Positions 42,599 through 51,675 of a stretch of DNA of 64,000 nt are shown in pieces; within the stretch, counting starts at the first letter, position 1; each line of letters starts with the position of its first letter. Origin of the DNA: JADKIH01 sp031385005 (GTDB lineage Bacteria; Bacteroidota; Bacteroidia; AKYH767-A; 2013-40CM-41-45); NCBI GenBank assembly GCA_031385005.1, contig JANNBB010000029.1, forward strand, positions 1 through 64,000, written 5' to 3'. Below the pieces are notes generated by a model that was given only the letters and a program-made list of their open reading frames with translations, made no database searches and was not told where the DNA came from. A program made the translations under genes and the position numbers.

Positions 42599-44494
42599 AT
42601 GATTCAACTCGCCTGGCTAATACTTGTTTTTCCGCTTGCCGGATTTTTTCTGATTAGTTTCGGAAAGTCAATAATGAAAGGTCAATCCGCAGGAATCGTG
42701 GCCTCATTAACGGTTTTCGCTTCGTTTATACTTTCCGCCCTCATTTTCTTTTCTCTTCCGGAAAAACCACAAACCATTCACCTGTTTAATTGGATACAAT
42801 CCGGATCGCTGACTATTCCATTTTCAATTCTAATAGACAGAATTTCTATCATCATGCTCCTCATTATTACAGGAGTAGGTTTTTTAATTCATGTTTATTC
42901 AATAGGATACATGAAGGGCGACGAGGGCTATAGCCGCTTCTTTTCATACCTGAACCTTTTCGTGTTCTTTATGTTGATACTCGTAATGGCCTCTGATTAT
43001 GTTTTTCTTTTCGCCGGCTGGGAAGGTGTTGGGCTCTGCTCTTATCTCCTTATCGGTTTCTGGTTTAAGAATACCGAATATAACAAGGCCGCAAACAAGG
43101 CATTCATAATGAATCGCATAGGAGACCTCGGTTTTCTATTGGGCATATTCCTGATGTATGTAACATTTGGATCAACAACATTCGAAAATGTTTTCACCGC
43201 AGCCGGCGGATACAGCTCCAATCAGGGAGTAATAGTTGCAATTACGATGTTGCTTTTTATCGGCGCCATGGGAAAGAGCGCCCAAATCCCCCTTTATACA
43301 TGGCTTCCCGATGCCATGGCCGGGCCAACGCCCGTTTCTGCTCTTATTCATGCCGCAACCATGGTTACTGCCGGTATTTACATGATTGTCAGATCAAACA
43401 TTCTATATTCTTTAGCACCATTTACCCTGGATTTCATTGCAATCATCGGAACCGCAACCGCTGTTCTTGCCGCACTCATTGCCATGGTGCAAACAGATAT
43501 TAAAAAAGTCCTCGCCTACTCTACCGTTTCTCAGCTCGGGTATATGTTTGTCGCATTGGGCGCCGGCGCTTACACATCTTCATTGTTTCATGTTACCACA
43601 CATGCATTCTTTAAAGCGCTGTTATTCCTCGCAGCAGGAAGTGTAATTCACGCCATGAGCGGAGAACAAAACATTAACCGAATGGGCGGCCTTCGCAAAA
43701 AGTTACCCATCACCTACTTTGTTTTTTTAATCGGAACACTGGCAATTGCCGGAATTCCCCCATTCGCCGGATTTTTCTCTAAAGACGAAATCTTATCAAA
43801 AGTATATTTGCAACACCCTACATTATTTATTGTTCTTGCCATTACTTCTGTCTTAACCGCAATCTATATGTTCCGGGTTTTCTTTCTCACTTTTTACGGA
43901 ACATTCCGCGGCACACACGATCAGGCCCATCACCTCCACGAATCGCCCCCGGTAATGACCACACCATTAATAATTCTCGCCATACTATCTACCCTGGGCG
44001 GATTTTTAGGAATGCCCGCCGTTTTTGGCAGCACAAATAAGATCGAACATTTCCTTCATGAATCGGTTTCTTTCCCCGTTGCCTGGTCACAACAAGAACC
44101 GACACATGCATTCGAATGGATTCTCATGCTGACTTCCGTAATAATCTTAGCCATCATAATAATACTTACATACAGACGATTCGCCACTCAACAAATATTG
44201 GTTTCTGATAATGAAGGCGAGCAATCGACATCCGTTAAACTTGCATATAGAAAGTTTTATGTCGACGAATTGTACAACTCCATCATCACAAAACCGCTGA
44301 ATGCACTAAGCGGATTTTTCTATAAATCTATAGACACAAAACTCATTGACGGTTTTGTCAACTCCATCGGAAAAGGAATAACTTCGGGTTCATCATTTCT
44401 TCGCTTAGCACAAACGGGTTATGTGGGCTTTTATATTTTTGCCATGGTTTTCGGACTCATTGCAATTTTGCTTTACAACCTCGTCATTAAATAA
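42599..44494 (+). CDS. nuoL: NADH-quinone oxidoreductase subunit L
   Basis: The 631-residue protein is the large antiporter-like subunit of complex I, with about 16 membrane helices and the lateral amphipathic helix region near the C-terminus. Landmarks are FFSYLNLFVFFMLILVMASD, FAGWEGVGLCSYLLIGFWF, MGKSAQIPLYTWLPDAMAGP, TPVSALIHAATMVTAGIYM and the LAYSTVSQLGYMFVALGAG helix. The proton-channel Lys and Glu residues lie within these segments. It pumps protons during NADH oxidation. It heads nuoL-nuoM-nuoN; the other nuo subunits are not in the window. Confidence 0.93.
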   Translation: MIQLAWLILVFPLAGFFLISFGKSIMKGQSAGIVASLTVFASFILSALIFFSLPEKPQTIHLFNWIQSGSLTIPFSILIDRISIIMLLIITGVGFLIHVYSIGYMKGDEGYSRFFSYLNLFVFFMLILVMASDYVFLFAGWEGVGLCSYLLIGFWFKNTEYNKAANKAFIMNRIGDLGFLLGIFLMYVTFGSTTFENVFTAAGGYSSNQGVIVAITMLLFIGAMGKSAQIPLYTWLPDAMAGPTPVSALIHAATMVTAGIYMIVRSNILYSLAPFTLDFIAIIGTATAVLAALIAMVQTDIKKVLAYSTVSQLGYMFVALGAGAYTSSLFHVTTHAFFKALLFLAAGSVIHAMSGEQNINRMGGLRKKLPITYFVFLIGTLAIAGIPPFAGFFSKDEILSKVYLQHPTLFIVLAITSVLTAIYMFRVFFLTFYGTFRGTHDQAHHLHESPPVMTTPLIILAILSTLGGFLGMPAVFGSTNKIEHFLHESVSFPVAWSQQEPTHAFEWILMLTSVIILAIIIILTYRRFATQQILVSDNEGEQSTSVKLAYRKFYVDELYNSIITKPLNALSGFFYKSIDTKLIDGFVNSIGKGITSGSSFLRLAQTGYVGFYIFAMVFGLIAILLYNLVIK

Positions 44495-44499
44495 TTTCA

Positions 44500-45969
44500 A
44501 TGCTAACTCTCCTGATATTCTTTCCACTTCTGGCGGCTATTGTTGCGGCATTTTCCGGAAAATCGGCCGGGAAAATTGCACTGGTTTTTGGAATCGCGGA
44601 GTTTGCCATTTCTATTTGGATGCTTTTGGCTTTTAACCCCAATGGTGGAATGCAATTCGGACAAGACTTCTGGTGGATAAAAAATCTGGGCATCAGTTAT
44701 AAAGTGGGACTTGACGGGATAAGTCTGTTAATGGTTTTGTTAACCACATTCCTGGTGCCATTAATTATACTCTCTTCTTTCGGTCGCGAGTATAAAAATC
44801 CGGCTCTGTTCTATTCACTGATTCTCATCATGCAGTTTGCCCTCGTCGGTGTTTTTTCCGCTCTCGACGGATTTTTGTTTTATGTTTTCTGGGAGCTGGC
44901 CCTCATACCCATTTACTTGATTTGTCTTCTCTGGGGTGGCAAGAACAGTCTGCGCATAACACTCAAATTCTTTATTTATACGCTTGCCGGAAGCTTGCTC
45001 ATGCTCGTCGCACTCATTTGGCTTTGGCAACAAACACCCGGAACACACACATTCGACATAGCTGCATTTTACAACCTTCAACTCACTGCATCACAACAGG
45101 GTTTTGTATTCTGGGCATTCTTTCTTGCCTTTGCTATTAAGATGCCGGTTTTTCCATTCCATACCTGGCAGCCCGATACATACGTTGATTCCCCTACTCC
45201 CGGCACCATGTTGCTTTCGGGTATTATGTTAAAGATGGGCGTGTACGGTGTCATTCGCTGGCTACTGCCTATAGCACCCGCCGGAATTGAGGAGTGGGGT
45301 TTTACGGCAATTGTTCTCTCTGTAATCGGAATTATTTATGCTTCCTGTATTGCCATTGTTCAAAAGGACTTTAAGCGTCTGATTGCCTATTCTTCTATCG
45401 CTCACGTCGGACTAATTTCTGCAGGCGTATTTAGTTTGACATTCCAGGGAATACAAGGCGGAGTATTGCAGATGATTAGTCACGGTATTAATGTAGTCGG
45501 ATTATTTTTTATTGCCGAATTGATTAGCAGAAGAACACACACCAATGAAATGAATGAGCTCGGAGGCATACGAATTCACGCCCCACAGTTTGCCACATAC
45601 TTCATCATTATATTACTTGCTTCAATTGCATTGCCTTTAACAAATGGTTTCGTTGGAGAATTTTTATTGCTCAACGGAGTGTTTCAATACAACTCAACTC
45701 TTGCTGCTATTGCAGGGCTTTCAATAATTCTTGCTGCAGTTTATTCTTTACGGGCATTTCAAAAAATATCCTTAGGAGAAGCAAACAATCGAACGATTAA
45801 GTTTCCGGAATTGACTTTACAGGAAAAATGTGTTTTGGTTCCGCTAATAATAATGATTTTCTGGATTGGAATTTTTCCGGACACCCTACTGTCGATTGCA
45901 GGACCATCAGTCGAAGCATTACAACACTCAATTACCCGTTCGGCCGACATGACGATGATTAAAAACTAA
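44500..45969 (+). CDS. nuoM: NADH-quinone oxidoreductase subunit M
   Basis: The 489-residue protein has about 14 membrane helices and the NuoM motifs FYVFWELALIPIYLICLLWG (glutamate of the proton path), AIKMPVFPFHTWQPDTYVDS, TPGTMLLSGIMLKMGVYGVI and LIAYSSIAHVGLISAGVFSL. It forms the second antiporter-like unit of complex I. It starts five bases after the nuoL stop and ends six bases before nuoN. Confidence 0.93.
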   Translation: MLTLLIFFPLLAAIVAAFSGKSAGKIALVFGIAEFAISIWMLLAFNPNGGMQFGQDFWWIKNLGISYKVGLDGISLLMVLLTTFLVPLIILSSFGREYKNPALFYSLILIMQFALVGVFSALDGFLFYVFWELALIPIYLICLLWGGKNSLRITLKFFIYTLAGSLLMLVALIWLWQQTPGTHTFDIAAFYNLQLTASQQGFVFWAFFLAFAIKMPVFPFHTWQPDTYVDSPTPGTMLLSGIMLKMGVYGVIRWLLPIAPAGIEEWGFTAIVLSVIGIIYASCIAIVQKDFKRLIAYSSIAHVGLISAGVFSLTFQGIQGGVLQMISHGINVVGLFFIAELISRRTHTNEMNELGGIRIHAPQFATYFIIILLASIALPLTNGFVGEFLLLNGVFQYNSTLAAIAGLSIILAAVYSLRAFQKISLGEANNRTIKFPELTLQEKCVLVPLIIMIFWIGIFPDTLLSIAGPSVEALQHSITRSADMTMIKN

Positions 45970-45975
45970 AGAAAC

Positions 45976-47343
45976 GTGAAGACACTTGTCATACTTTGTT
46001 CGATTGGCCTCCTTGGTCTGTTTTCTGAAATATTTAATTTCAAAAAATACTTCATTGGCATCGTTTTTCTTGGACTTGCAGCATCAATCTTTTTTCTCAT
46101 TGGAGACTGGAACATGAATCAACCGTATTTCAACAACATGATTTTGTTGGATAACTACGCCCTTTCATTCACGGCTCTTTTAATAGCACTTACTATCGTC
46201 TGGTTTATTCTTGCTCCGACATACGTCGAAGACAACTCGCATAAAATCGATATTTATTCATTGATTATTTTTTCTCTGATTGGAGGCATGATGATGGTTT
46301 CTTACAGCAATCTAATTATGTTATTCCTTGGATTGGAAATTCTTTCCATATCCATGTACATACTTGCAGGCAGCAAAAAAGACTCTCTCGCATCTAATGA
46401 AGCGGCGCTAAAGTACTTTCTCATGGGCGCCTTTGCAACATGTTTTCTGCTTTTCGGAATAGCGCTTATCTATGGCCACACCAAGTCGTTCGACATGGCG
46501 ACAATCGCAAACGCTGTTTCCGGAAGCACAGGAACAGAGCCCATGCTTGTGGCGGGGGTATTGATCGTTATGTTTGCAATGCTCTTTAAGGTCTCTGCGG
46601 CTCCTTTTCACTTCTGGGCCCCCGATGTTTATCAGGGTTCTCCTACGATTGTCACCGCATACATGTCTACAGTTGTAAAGACGGCAGCTTTCGCAGCATT
46701 GCTTCGCATGTTTATTACTCTCTTCGGAAACCTGGAAGAAGTTTGGTCTGCATCACTTTGGATAATAGCGGCTGCAACTATTCTTATTGGCAACATAACG
46801 GCTGTTTTTCAAACCAACATGAAGCGCATGCTTGCATATTCAAGTATTTCACATGCCGGCTATATGTTACTCGCCGTTCTGGCCATGAATCAGTCTTCGG
46901 CCGGTTCGCTATTGTTTTACACCATCGCTTATTCCGTTTCTTCAATCGGTTCTTTTACCATTCTGCTTTTAGTAAACAAAACACTTGGAAATGATTCTAT
47001 TGACTCCTTTAATGGCCTGGCTCGTAAGAACCCCCTCTTGGCCGTCTTTACGGTAATTGCCATGTTGTCTTTGGCCGGAATTCCACCAACGGCCGGATTT
47101 TTTGCAAAGTATTATATATTCTCAGCAGCCATTCAAAACCAACTTACCGGATTGGTTATCATAGCTGTATGTGGTTCTTTGATTGGTGTTTTTTATTATT
47201 TTAAAATAATTATTGCTCTTTTCAAAGACACAGAAACGGTTCTTATTCCAATGAATGGGAGAGAAAAAACAGTTTTAATATCCACATCTATAATTGCTCT
47301 AGTCTTGGGAATTTTACCCGGACTAATTGCGGGATTAATATAA
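45976..47343 (+). CDS. nuoN: NADH-quinone oxidoreductase subunit N
   Basis: The 455-residue protein is the third antiporter-like subunit, with about 13 membrane helices. Landmarks are LFLGLEILSISMYILAGSKK, EAALKYFLMGAFATCFLLFG, FKVSAAPFHFWAPDVYQGSP and MLAYSSISHAGYMLLAVLAM. The start codon is GTG at 45976-45978, six bases after the nuoM stop. A hairpin at 47465-47490 may end the transcript. Confidence 0.92.
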   Translation: MKTLVILCSIGLLGLFSEIFNFKKYFIGIVFLGLAASIFFLIGDWNMNQPYFNNMILLDNYALSFTALLIALTIVWFILAPTYVEDNSHKIDIYSLIIFSLIGGMMMVSYSNLIMLFLGLEILSISMYILAGSKKDSLASNEAALKYFLMGAFATCFLLFGIALIYGHTKSFDMATIANAVSGSTGTEPMLVAGVLIVMFAMLFKVSAAPFHFWAPDVYQGSPTIVTAYMSTVVKTAAFAALLRMFITLFGNLEEVWSASLWIIAAATILIGNITAVFQTNMKRMLAYSSISHAGYMLLAVLAMNQSSAGSLLFYTIAYSVSSIGSFTILLLVNKTLGNDSIDSFNGLARKNPLLAVFTVIAMLSLAGIPPTAGFFAKYYIFSAAIQNQLTGLVIIAVCGSLIGVFYYFKIIIALFKDTETVLIPMNGREKTVLISTSIIALVLGILPGLIAGLI

Positions 47344-47464
47344 AGGAGCTAAATTGTCCTCTATTGCAATTTTTGTGTCATTTCCTTCTCTAAAAGCAAA
47401 TAATAAACACTGATATTTATACTACGTTTTGAATTTGAACGGAATTTCATATTATTGTCGTCCC

Positions 47465-47490
47465 GAAAAATTCCAACGAGGAAATTTTTC
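47465..47490. terminator. Weak hairpin between nuoN and exbB
   Basis: GAAAAATTCC and GGAAATTTTTC form an imperfect inverted repeat (one bulge) around AACGA. It is AT-rich and lacks a strong T-tract, but it is the only terminator-like structure in the 210 bases between nuoN and exbB. Confidence 0.35.
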
Positions 47491-47553
47491 TAAAAAGATA
47501 TCGTTACTACTCAATTTAACAACCCTATTTTAACCAAATCAAAGTAAACAATT

Positions 47554-48366
47554 ATGAGCACAACAGACTCAAAAGGCAGCAGCGGCCTCCAATCTCTTTT
47601 CGCATCCCTTGTTATTCCTATTGCAATCGTAATCGGATTCGTCATTTGGAAGTTTGTAATGGGAGACCCATCAGGTTTTGAAGGTGGAGACCCGGAAAAA
47701 AATCCATTGCCGAATAATATTTTGGCCACCATTTATAAGGGAGGTTATATTGTGCCAATCCTTATCGGATGCTTTATCACAGTAATAACTTTTTCAATTG
47801 AAAGATTTATTACCATAGGAAAATCAAAGGGCAACGGACGCATAGAAGTTTTTATTCAACGCATACGTCAACACATGACAAGCCACAACCTCGACGCAGC
47901 TAAAGCTGAATGCGACAAACAAAAGGGCTCTATAGCAAACGTTGTTACTGCCGGAATTCAAATGTACCGTCAGATGGAAAACGATAAAGAACTCGATAAG
48001 GAAAGAAAAATCCTTGCTATACAAAAAGAACTTGAAGAAGCGACAACCCTTGAGCTTCCAATGCTTTCTAAAAATCTTGTAATTATTTCTACGATTGCTT
48101 CGATTTCAACACTCCTTGGACTACTCGGAACAGTAATTGGTATGATTCGCGCCTTCTCTGCTCTTGCAACTGCCGGCGCACCTGATGCCGTGGCTTTATC
48201 AACAGGTATTTCTGAAGCCCTTAATAATACAGCTCTTGGAGTAGGTACATCTGCCCTCGCAATTATCATGTACAATTTCTTCACCAGCAGAATCGACAGC
48301 ATCACTTATGGTATTGATGAGGCCGGCTATTCCATTGTTCAGTCATTCGCTGCACGCACGAAATAA
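47554..48366 (+). CDS. exbB: ExbB/TolQ/MotA-family proton channel
   Basis: The 270-residue protein has three membrane helices (about 18-35, 65-85 and 160-225 including the long MotA/TolQ/ExbB helices). The family signature is in ISTIASISTLLGLLGTVIGM and LSTGISEALNNTALGVGTSA. ExbB pentamers with ExbD use the proton motive force to drive TonB. It is the first gene of exbB-exbD-exbD-tonB, the standard Bacteroidota order. A hairpin follows it. Confidence 0.9.
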   Translation: MSTTDSKGSSGLQSLFASLVIPIAIVIGFVIWKFVMGDPSGFEGGDPEKNPLPNNILATIYKGGYIVPILIGCFITVITFSIERFITIGKSKGNGRIEVFIQRIRQHMTSHNLDAAKAECDKQKGSIANVVTAGIQMYRQMENDKELDKERKILAIQKELEEATTLELPMLSKNLVIISTIASISTLLGLLGTVIGMIRAFSALATAGAPDAVALSTGISEALNNTALGVGTSALAIIMYNFFTSRIDSITYGIDEAGYSIVQSFAARTK

Positions 48367-48369
48367 AAA

Positions 48370-48393
48370 TCTTTTTCCCTTTATGGAAAAAGA
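48370..48393 (+). promoter_or_regulatory. Intra-operon hairpin between exbB and exbD
   Basis: TCTTTTTCC (48370-48378) and GGAAAAAGA (48385-48393) pair perfectly around CTTTAT. It sits 4 bases after the exbB stop and 31 before exbD. No T-tract follows, so it looks less like a terminator than a processing or stability element. Confidence 0.5.
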
Positions 48394-48423
48394 AAACGTT
48401 GAGTATCTCAAACCAAAGTAGCA

Positions 48424-49044
48424 ATGCCTAAAATCAAAGTTCCAAAGAAGAGTCCATCACTGGATATGACCCCAATGGTCGATCTGGCATTTCTTCTTGT
48501 TACCTTTTTTATGCTTACAACCAAGTTTCGTCCCGACGAACCCGTCATTGTTGACCAGCCCTCATCCGTAAGTGAAATTTCTCTTCCCGACAAAGGCGTA
48601 ATCATGCTTACAATAGATGCAAAAGGAAGAGTGTTCTTTAATGTAGAAGGACAACAGGTTCGAAAAGATATTCTTGAACGAATTGGTACTCAATTCAGTC
48701 TTACTTTCGACGAAAATCAAATCAAACGTTTCTCCGTATTAGCTTCTGTAGGAATGCCGGCCAACCAGCTCGGCGCTTATCTTAAAGCCGACGAAGACCA
48801 GCGCAGAACCATGAATACCGCAACTCCCGGTATTCCACTCGATTCACTCAACAACGAATTGGCAATTTGGATTAACTCCGCCAGAAAAGCGGCACCCCGC
48901 TTTAGTATTGCAATTAAAGGTGACAAAGACGCAGATATACCTACTGTAAAAAGAGTAATATCTATTCTTCAGGATAACAAAGCAAACAGGTTTGCCCTTA
49001 TAACCAATCTCGAAGGCGCACCGGAAGAGAAAAAAGAAAATTAA
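48424..49044 (+). CDS. exbD: ExbD-family biopolymer transport protein (first copy)
   Basis: The 206-residue protein has a single N-terminal membrane helix following SPSLDMTPMVDLAFLLVTFF, which contains the conserved Asp of the proton path. The periplasmic part (about 45-206) is longer than in classical ExbD. It is followed 22 bases later by a second ExbD, as usual in this phylum. Both are thought to assemble with ExbB and TonB. Confidence 0.88.
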   Translation: MPKIKVPKKSPSLDMTPMVDLAFLLVTFFMLTTKFRPDEPVIVDQPSSVSEISLPDKGVIMLTIDAKGRVFFNVEGQQVRKDILERIGTQFSLTFDENQIKRFSVLASVGMPANQLGAYLKADEDQRRTMNTATPGIPLDSLNNELAIWINSARKAAPRFSIAIKGDKDADIPTVKRVISILQDNKANRFALITNLEGAPEEKKEN

Positions 49045-49066
49045 CCGAACAGACATCAGAATATAA

Positions 49067-49711
49067 ATGGCAGAAGTTCAACAACAGGATGGCTCCGATA
49101 AAGGAGGGAAACACAAAAAGCTAAGAGCTAAAAAGGCGTCGACTCATATCGATATGACGCCTATGGTCGATCTCGCTTTCCTGCTGCTTACTTTTTTTAT
49201 TTTAACCACTACTTTTTCCAAACCGAAAACGATGGACATCACCATGCCGGTAAAAGACAAAGTTGAAGACAAAGACCGAACAAAGATTAAAGCATCTTTA
49301 GCTATGTCGGTTATCCTCACCGAGAATGATAAAATCATCTGGTATATGGGTATTGATAGCGCTGGCATGCCACCTCAAACCAATATTGCAGATTTTTCCG
49401 TATCCGGATCAAAGAGCATTCACAAAATCTTTCTCGAAAAAAACAAACTCGTTGCAAACCAGGTTAAACTTGTTGAAGACTCCGTAAAGCGCGGTCTTAT
49501 TCCCGATAATCCGGAAGAAATTAAAAAACACAAAGCCGCCGTTAAAGCAGCAGAAAAAGAAGGGCTAATCGTATTGATTAAACCCGATGAAAAAGCGAAA
49601 TACAAAAATCTTGTTGACATATTGGACGAAATGCTTGTTTGCAATGTAGGTCGTTATGCAATTGTTGATTTGACAGACTCAGAAAAAGAATTAATTAAAA
49701 ACGCACAATAA
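49067..49711 (+). CDS. ExbD-family biopolymer transport protein (second copy)
   Basis: The 214-residue protein has a lysine-rich N-terminus and then STHIDMTPMVDLAFLLLTFF with the conserved Asp in the membrane helix. The periplasmic part carries a 30-residue insertion relative to the first copy. The two ExbD copies are about equally distant from the family norm, which points to specialised roles or a heteromeric stalk. Confidence 0.88.
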   Translation: MAEVQQQDGSDKGGKHKKLRAKKASTHIDMTPMVDLAFLLLTFFILTTTFSKPKTMDITMPVKDKVEDKDRTKIKASLAMSVILTENDKIIWYMGIDSAGMPPQTNIADFSVSGSKSIHKIFLEKNKLVANQVKLVEDSVKRGLIPDNPEEIKKHKAAVKAAEKEGLIVLIKPDEKAKYKNLVDILDEMLVCNVGRYAIVDLTDSEKELIKNAQ

Positions 49712-49716
49712 CTAAA

Positions 49717-50508
49717 ATGAAATTCTCATTAGATTGGTCGAATTCGGTAAATCCTGATAGGAGGGATCTCGTATTTGAAAATCGTAATAAAGAATATGGC
49801 GGATATGTCTTGAGAAGAGACTATCAGCGCAGGGTCTTATTTGCCCTCGCCGTTTGTATTCTAGGAATCGGCTTAGCAGTTACTGCCCCTTTAATTATTT
49901 CATTTTTATCGAAAGTAAATCTCGGAAAGGATGTAAAAATTACCGAAGGAATCACACTCGAAGAGCCACCCCCAATTGACAAGTCAACCCCACCACCACC
50001 ACCTGTAATCCCACCTCCACCATTACAACAAACAATAAAATTTACACCACCCAAGGTTGTTAAGGACGAGGAAGTAGAGGAGCCGCCCCCCACTCAGGAG
50101 GAAACCAAAGAGGTTCAGGTTAGTACGGTAACCCAGGAAGGATCTAAAGACATCATCGACCTGCCACCGGATCCCGTTGGCGATCCCGATGAAGGTAAAA
50201 TTTTTACCGTTGTTGAAGAAATGCCAAGTTTTCCCGGTGGAGAAGAAAAGCTTTTCGAATACCTTGGTAAAATCAAATACCCTTCAATAGCCCGTGAAAA
50301 TGGAATCAGTGGTCGTGTTTATGTAACGTTCGTTGTTGATAAAGATGGCAAAATTAAAGACGCTAAAATCCTAAGAGGAATTGGCGGAGGTTGTGACGAA
50401 GAGGCCCTCCGTGTTGTGCGCTCAATGCCAGACTGGAAGCCGGGTCGTCAGAATGGAAGAAATGTTTCTGTTCAGTACAACCTTCCTGTTAACTTCAATT
50501 TGAAATAA
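49717..50508 (+). CDS. tonB: TonB-family energy transducer
   Basis: The 263-residue protein has a membrane helix (about 42-65) and a Pro/Val/Glu-rich periplasmic spacer (about 80-125, with EEPPPIDKSTPPPPPVIPPP). The TonB C-terminal domain (about 180-263) has YPSIARENGISGRVYVTFVV and NGRNVSVQYNLPVNFNLK. It couples the ExbB-ExbD motor to outer-membrane TonB-dependent receptors. It begins six bases after the second exbD. Confidence 0.9.
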   Translation: MKFSLDWSNSVNPDRRDLVFENRNKEYGGYVLRRDYQRRVLFALAVCILGIGLAVTAPLIISFLSKVNLGKDVKITEGITLEEPPPIDKSTPPPPPVIPPPPLQQTIKFTPPKVVKDEEVEEPPPTQEETKEVQVSTVTQEGSKDIIDLPPDPVGDPDEGKIFTVVEEMPSFPGGEEKLFEYLGKIKYPSIARENGISGRVYVTFVVDKDGKIKDAKILRGIGGGCDEEALRVVRSMPDWKPGRQNGRNVSVQYNLPVNFNLK

Positions 50509-50520
50509 CTTTTCTCACAG

Positions 50521-50742
50521 ATGAGAAATCGCTCCTCGTTGAGTGACCGTTTCTTTCTAATCATCAACTCAAGCATGGTTTTAGTTTATGCAGGAATCGG
50601 ACTCTATTTGATTTTCCGTGGAGGCAGATTTTTTCCCGGAAAATCATCGTTGATTTTAGGCGCTGTACTAATTCTATATGCCGGCTTCAGAGGATTTAAT
50701 GTTTTCAAAAAATATAAAAGCACCTTAAATGAAAATCAATAA
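50521..50742 (+). CDS. Small two-helix membrane protein
   Basis: The 73-residue protein has two membrane helices (about 12-29 and 42-58) and no known domain. It overlaps the following PstS-like gene by 14 bases and follows tonB by 12, so it is an embedded member of the operon. Similar short proteins often occur at this position in Bacteroidota tonB clusters; the role is unknown. Confidence 0.65.
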   Translation: MRNRSSLSDRFFLIINSSMVLVYAGIGLYLIFRGGRFFPGKSSLILGAVLILYAGFRGFNVFKKYKSTLNENQ

Positions 50743-51673
50743 TTGTTATATTTTTCTTTTAGTGATTTTGTATTCTAGTTGCACAAGCAACACAAATAAA
50801 CACAAGCCATTTGAAGACACGCCAACATCCGGAGAAATAATGATCGTCGCAGACGAATCTTATCAACCAATCATTCAGGTACAGATTGATACGTTTATGG
50901 AAATCTATAAGTATGCAACTATTCACGTAAAATATCTACCCGAATCAGAGGTTTTCAAAGAGCTAATGGAAAACGACTCTGTTCGAATCGCCATTACATC
51001 ACGTGAATTATTTCCCAACGAAAAAGCTATTCTAGAGAAACAAAAAATTATTCCCCGTACGCTGAAAATCGCCGAAGACGCTGTTGCTCTTATCGTAAAC
51101 AACAGCAATGCCGACACAGCAATCACCTATGAACAACTGAGCGATATTATAAACGGCAAAATAACAAATTGGAATCAGCTGAATGCCGGAGGAAGCAAAG
51201 ACAGCATTCGTATTGTTTTTGACAGAAGTGGTTCTGCCAATGCGCGCCTCTTAAACGATCGCTTTTTAAATGGAAAAAAATTCGCGTCTAATTTTTATGC
51301 AACGAATTCCAATGCCTCTGTCGTTGATTATGTAAGCGAAAATAAAGGAGCCCTGGGGGTAATCAGCATTAATTGGATTAGCGACAGAGACGACTCGCTA
51401 GCCGGTGCGTTTTTGAAAAAAATAAATGTTGTGTCCTTATCGATGCCGGATACAAATAAGGCTGAAATTGAATTCAATAAACCTTATCAGGCATATATTG
51501 CATTAAAAAAATACCCTCTGATTAGAGACATATCGATCATTAGTCGCGAAGGAAGAAACGGTCTTGGCACGGGCTTTGCCTCCTTCGTCGCCGGAGACAA
51601 AGGACAACGGCTGATGCGCCTCATGGGGCTGCTACCGGCTACCATGCCAATTAGAATCATCCAGGTTAATTAA
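50729..51673 (+). CDS. PstS-like periplasmic binding lipoprotein
   Basis: The 314-residue protein has a lipoprotein signal (lipobox LYSS-C near residue 18) and a PstS/PBP-like domain. Family features are GEIMIVADESYQPIIQVQID, VRIAITSRELFPNEKAILEK and the phosphate-loop-like segment VFDRSGSANARLLND. There are no PstA, PstB or PstC genes near, so transport by the usual ABC system is not supported here. Its place in the tonB cluster suggests it feeds or reports to a TonB-linked process. Confidence 0.75.
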   Translation: MKINNCYIFLLVILYSSCTSNTNKHKPFEDTPTSGEIMIVADESYQPIIQVQIDTFMEIYKYATIHVKYLPESEVFKELMENDSVRIAITSRELFPNEKAILEKQKIIPRTLKIAEDAVALIVNNSNADTAITYEQLSDIINGKITNWNQLNAGGSKDSIRIVFDRSGSANARLLNDRFLNGKKFASNFYATNSNASVVDYVSENKGALGVISINWISDRDDSLAGAFLKKINVVSLSMPDTNKAEIEFNKPYQAYIALKKYPLIRDISIISREGRNGLGTGFASFVAGDKGQRLMRLMGLLPATMPIRIIQVN

Positions 51674-51675
51674 AT

